Assembly (NCBI GenBank): GCA_003243865.1
Contig: QHBQ01000342.1
Span: forward strand, 1-12,065
Reading direction: 5' to 3'
DNA: 12,065 nucleotides
Source of the DNA: Candidatus Chloroheliales bacterium
Lineage (GTDB): Bacteria; Chloroflexota; Chloroflexia; QHBQ01
In this document: positions 11,398 through 12,065 of the stretch, piece by piece
How the letters are laid out: each line of letters begins with the position of its first letter
Numbering within the stretch: the stretch's first letter is position 1
Program-made: the position numbers and the translations under genes
The notes under the pieces: model-generated
What the model saw: the letters and a program-made list of their open reading frames with translations, nothing else
What the model was told of the DNA's origin: nothing
Database searches by the model: none

Positions 11398-12065
11398 ATG
11401 CCAACCAAGTTGCTAATCGAAACGGTGCGCGAGACGATGCACCAGTTGATGGAGAAGGATGAGCGCATTATCCTGATGGGCGAGGATGTTGGTAAGCACG
11501 GCGGCGTGCTGCGCACCACCGATGGACTGTGGAAGGACTTTGGCGATCAGCGGGTGATTGATACGCCGCTGGCTGAGTCGTCAATTGTCGGCGCGGCCAT
11601 CGGCGCGAGCTTCAATGGGCTGCTGCCGATTGCGGAAATCCAGTTCTCCGACTTCATCATGCCCGCCTTCAACGAGATCGTCAGCGAAGCGGCCCGCATC
11701 CGCTATCGCTCGAACAACAACTGGAACTGCCCGATCGTGATTCGCGCCCCCTATGGTGGCGGCATCCACGGCGCGTTGTATCATAGCCAGTCGCCAGAAG
11801 CGTTCTTCGCCCATGTCCCTGGCCTGAAGGTAGTTGCCACCGCCAGCCCCAAGGACCTCAAAGGTCTACTGCGCACCGCAGTCTACGACCCCGACCCGGT
11901 GATGGTGTTCGAGCATAAGAAGGCCTACCGGCTAATCAAAGAGGATGTTCCTGATGAGGAGTACGAGATTCCGCTGGGTCAGGCTGAGATCAAGCGCGCA
12001 GGTGATAGCCTGAGCATCATCACCTATGGGATGATGACCTACCATGCGCTCACCGCCGCCGAGAA
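11398..12065 (+). CDS. 2-oxo-acid dehydrogenase E1 component, beta subunit, partial
   Basis: The reading frame opens at ATG 11398 with AAGGAGAG (11381-11388) nine bases upstream and is cut by the right edge after 222 codons; the family is usually about 325-340 residues. It begins TKLLIETVRETMHQLMEKD, followed by ILMGEDVGKHGGV (the Glu that activates ThDP), RVIDTPLAESSIVGAAIGAS, EIQFSDFIMPAFNEI and YHSQSPEAFFAHVPGLKVV, all standard transketolase-like E1 beta motifs. The last segment (GDSLSIITYGMMTYHALTAA) begins the C-terminal transketolase domain. It completes the E1 active site together with the alpha subunit encoded upstream. The E2 and E3 genes would be expected beyond the window. Confidence 0.94.
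   Translation, partial: MPTKLLIETVRETMHQLMEKDERIILMGEDVGKHGGVLRTTDGLWKDFGDQRVIDTPLAESSIVGAAIGASFNGLLPIAEIQFSDFIMPAFNEIVSEAARIRYRSNNNWNCPIVIRAPYGGGIHGALYHSQSPEAFFAHVPGLKVVATASPKDLKGLLRTAVYDPDPVMVFEHKKAYRLIKEDVPDEEYEIPLGQAEIKRAGDSLSIITYGMMTYHALTAAE

Overview
The window is about 12 kb of moderately GC-rich bacterial chromosome with genes on both strands, clear sigma-70-type promoters (TATAAT boxes) and Shine-Dalgarno sites. Several traits suggest a Chloroflexota-like organism: GTG and TTG starts, a branched-chain-type 2-oxo-acid dehydrogenase E1 pair, an SLH-anchored exoprotease, and C-rich palindromic intergenic repeats. No rRNA or other phylogenetic marker is present, so this placement is inference. 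No CRISPR array, tRNA, phage or complete insertion sequence was seen.

Layout, left to right. (1) 1-740, minus: rsmE, the 16S rRNA m3U1498 methyltransferase, cut by the left edge. (2) 741-1049: a divergent intergenic region with a promoter facing each way around a C-rich palindrome flanked by imperfect inverted repeats. (3) 1050-1409, plus: an ArsC/Spx-family thioredoxin-fold protein. An in-frame TGA stands exactly where the first redox Cys should be, giving U-x-x-C, and hairpins follow it; this is a probable selenoprotein. Gene callers would start it at the internal ATG 1125 and lose the active site. (4) 1499-1999: an unrecognised hypothetical gene. It is followed by a pRiA4b ORF-3-like gene (2035-2627) broken by a one-base deletion and a Trp-to-TAG nonsense change. 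(5) 2664-4494, minus: a ferric-reductase-like (MsrQ/YedZ-type) membrane protein and a GT4 glycosyltransferase that appears to have a leaderless mRNA. (6) 4703-7027, plus: a large secreted lipoprotein subtilase with three C-terminal SLH domains, ending near a strong stem-loop. (7) 7230-9038: a dual-specificity phosphatase and an APH-fold phosphotransferase. (8) 9195-9842: a cation-dependent O-methyltransferase. (9) 9938-12065: E1 alpha and E1 beta of a 2-oxo-acid dehydrogenase complex, the latter cut by the right edge, with C-rich palindromes on both sides of the alpha gene and a 27-bp inverted-repeat pair between the two genes.

The genes are mostly independent housekeeping or surface functions. 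Only the E1 alpha/beta pair must work as one enzyme. The glycosyltransferase and the protease are divergently transcribed from a shared 208-bp region. The phosphatase and the phosphotransferase lie close enough to be co-transcribed. The most noteworthy item is the candidate selenocysteine codon at 1086-1088.
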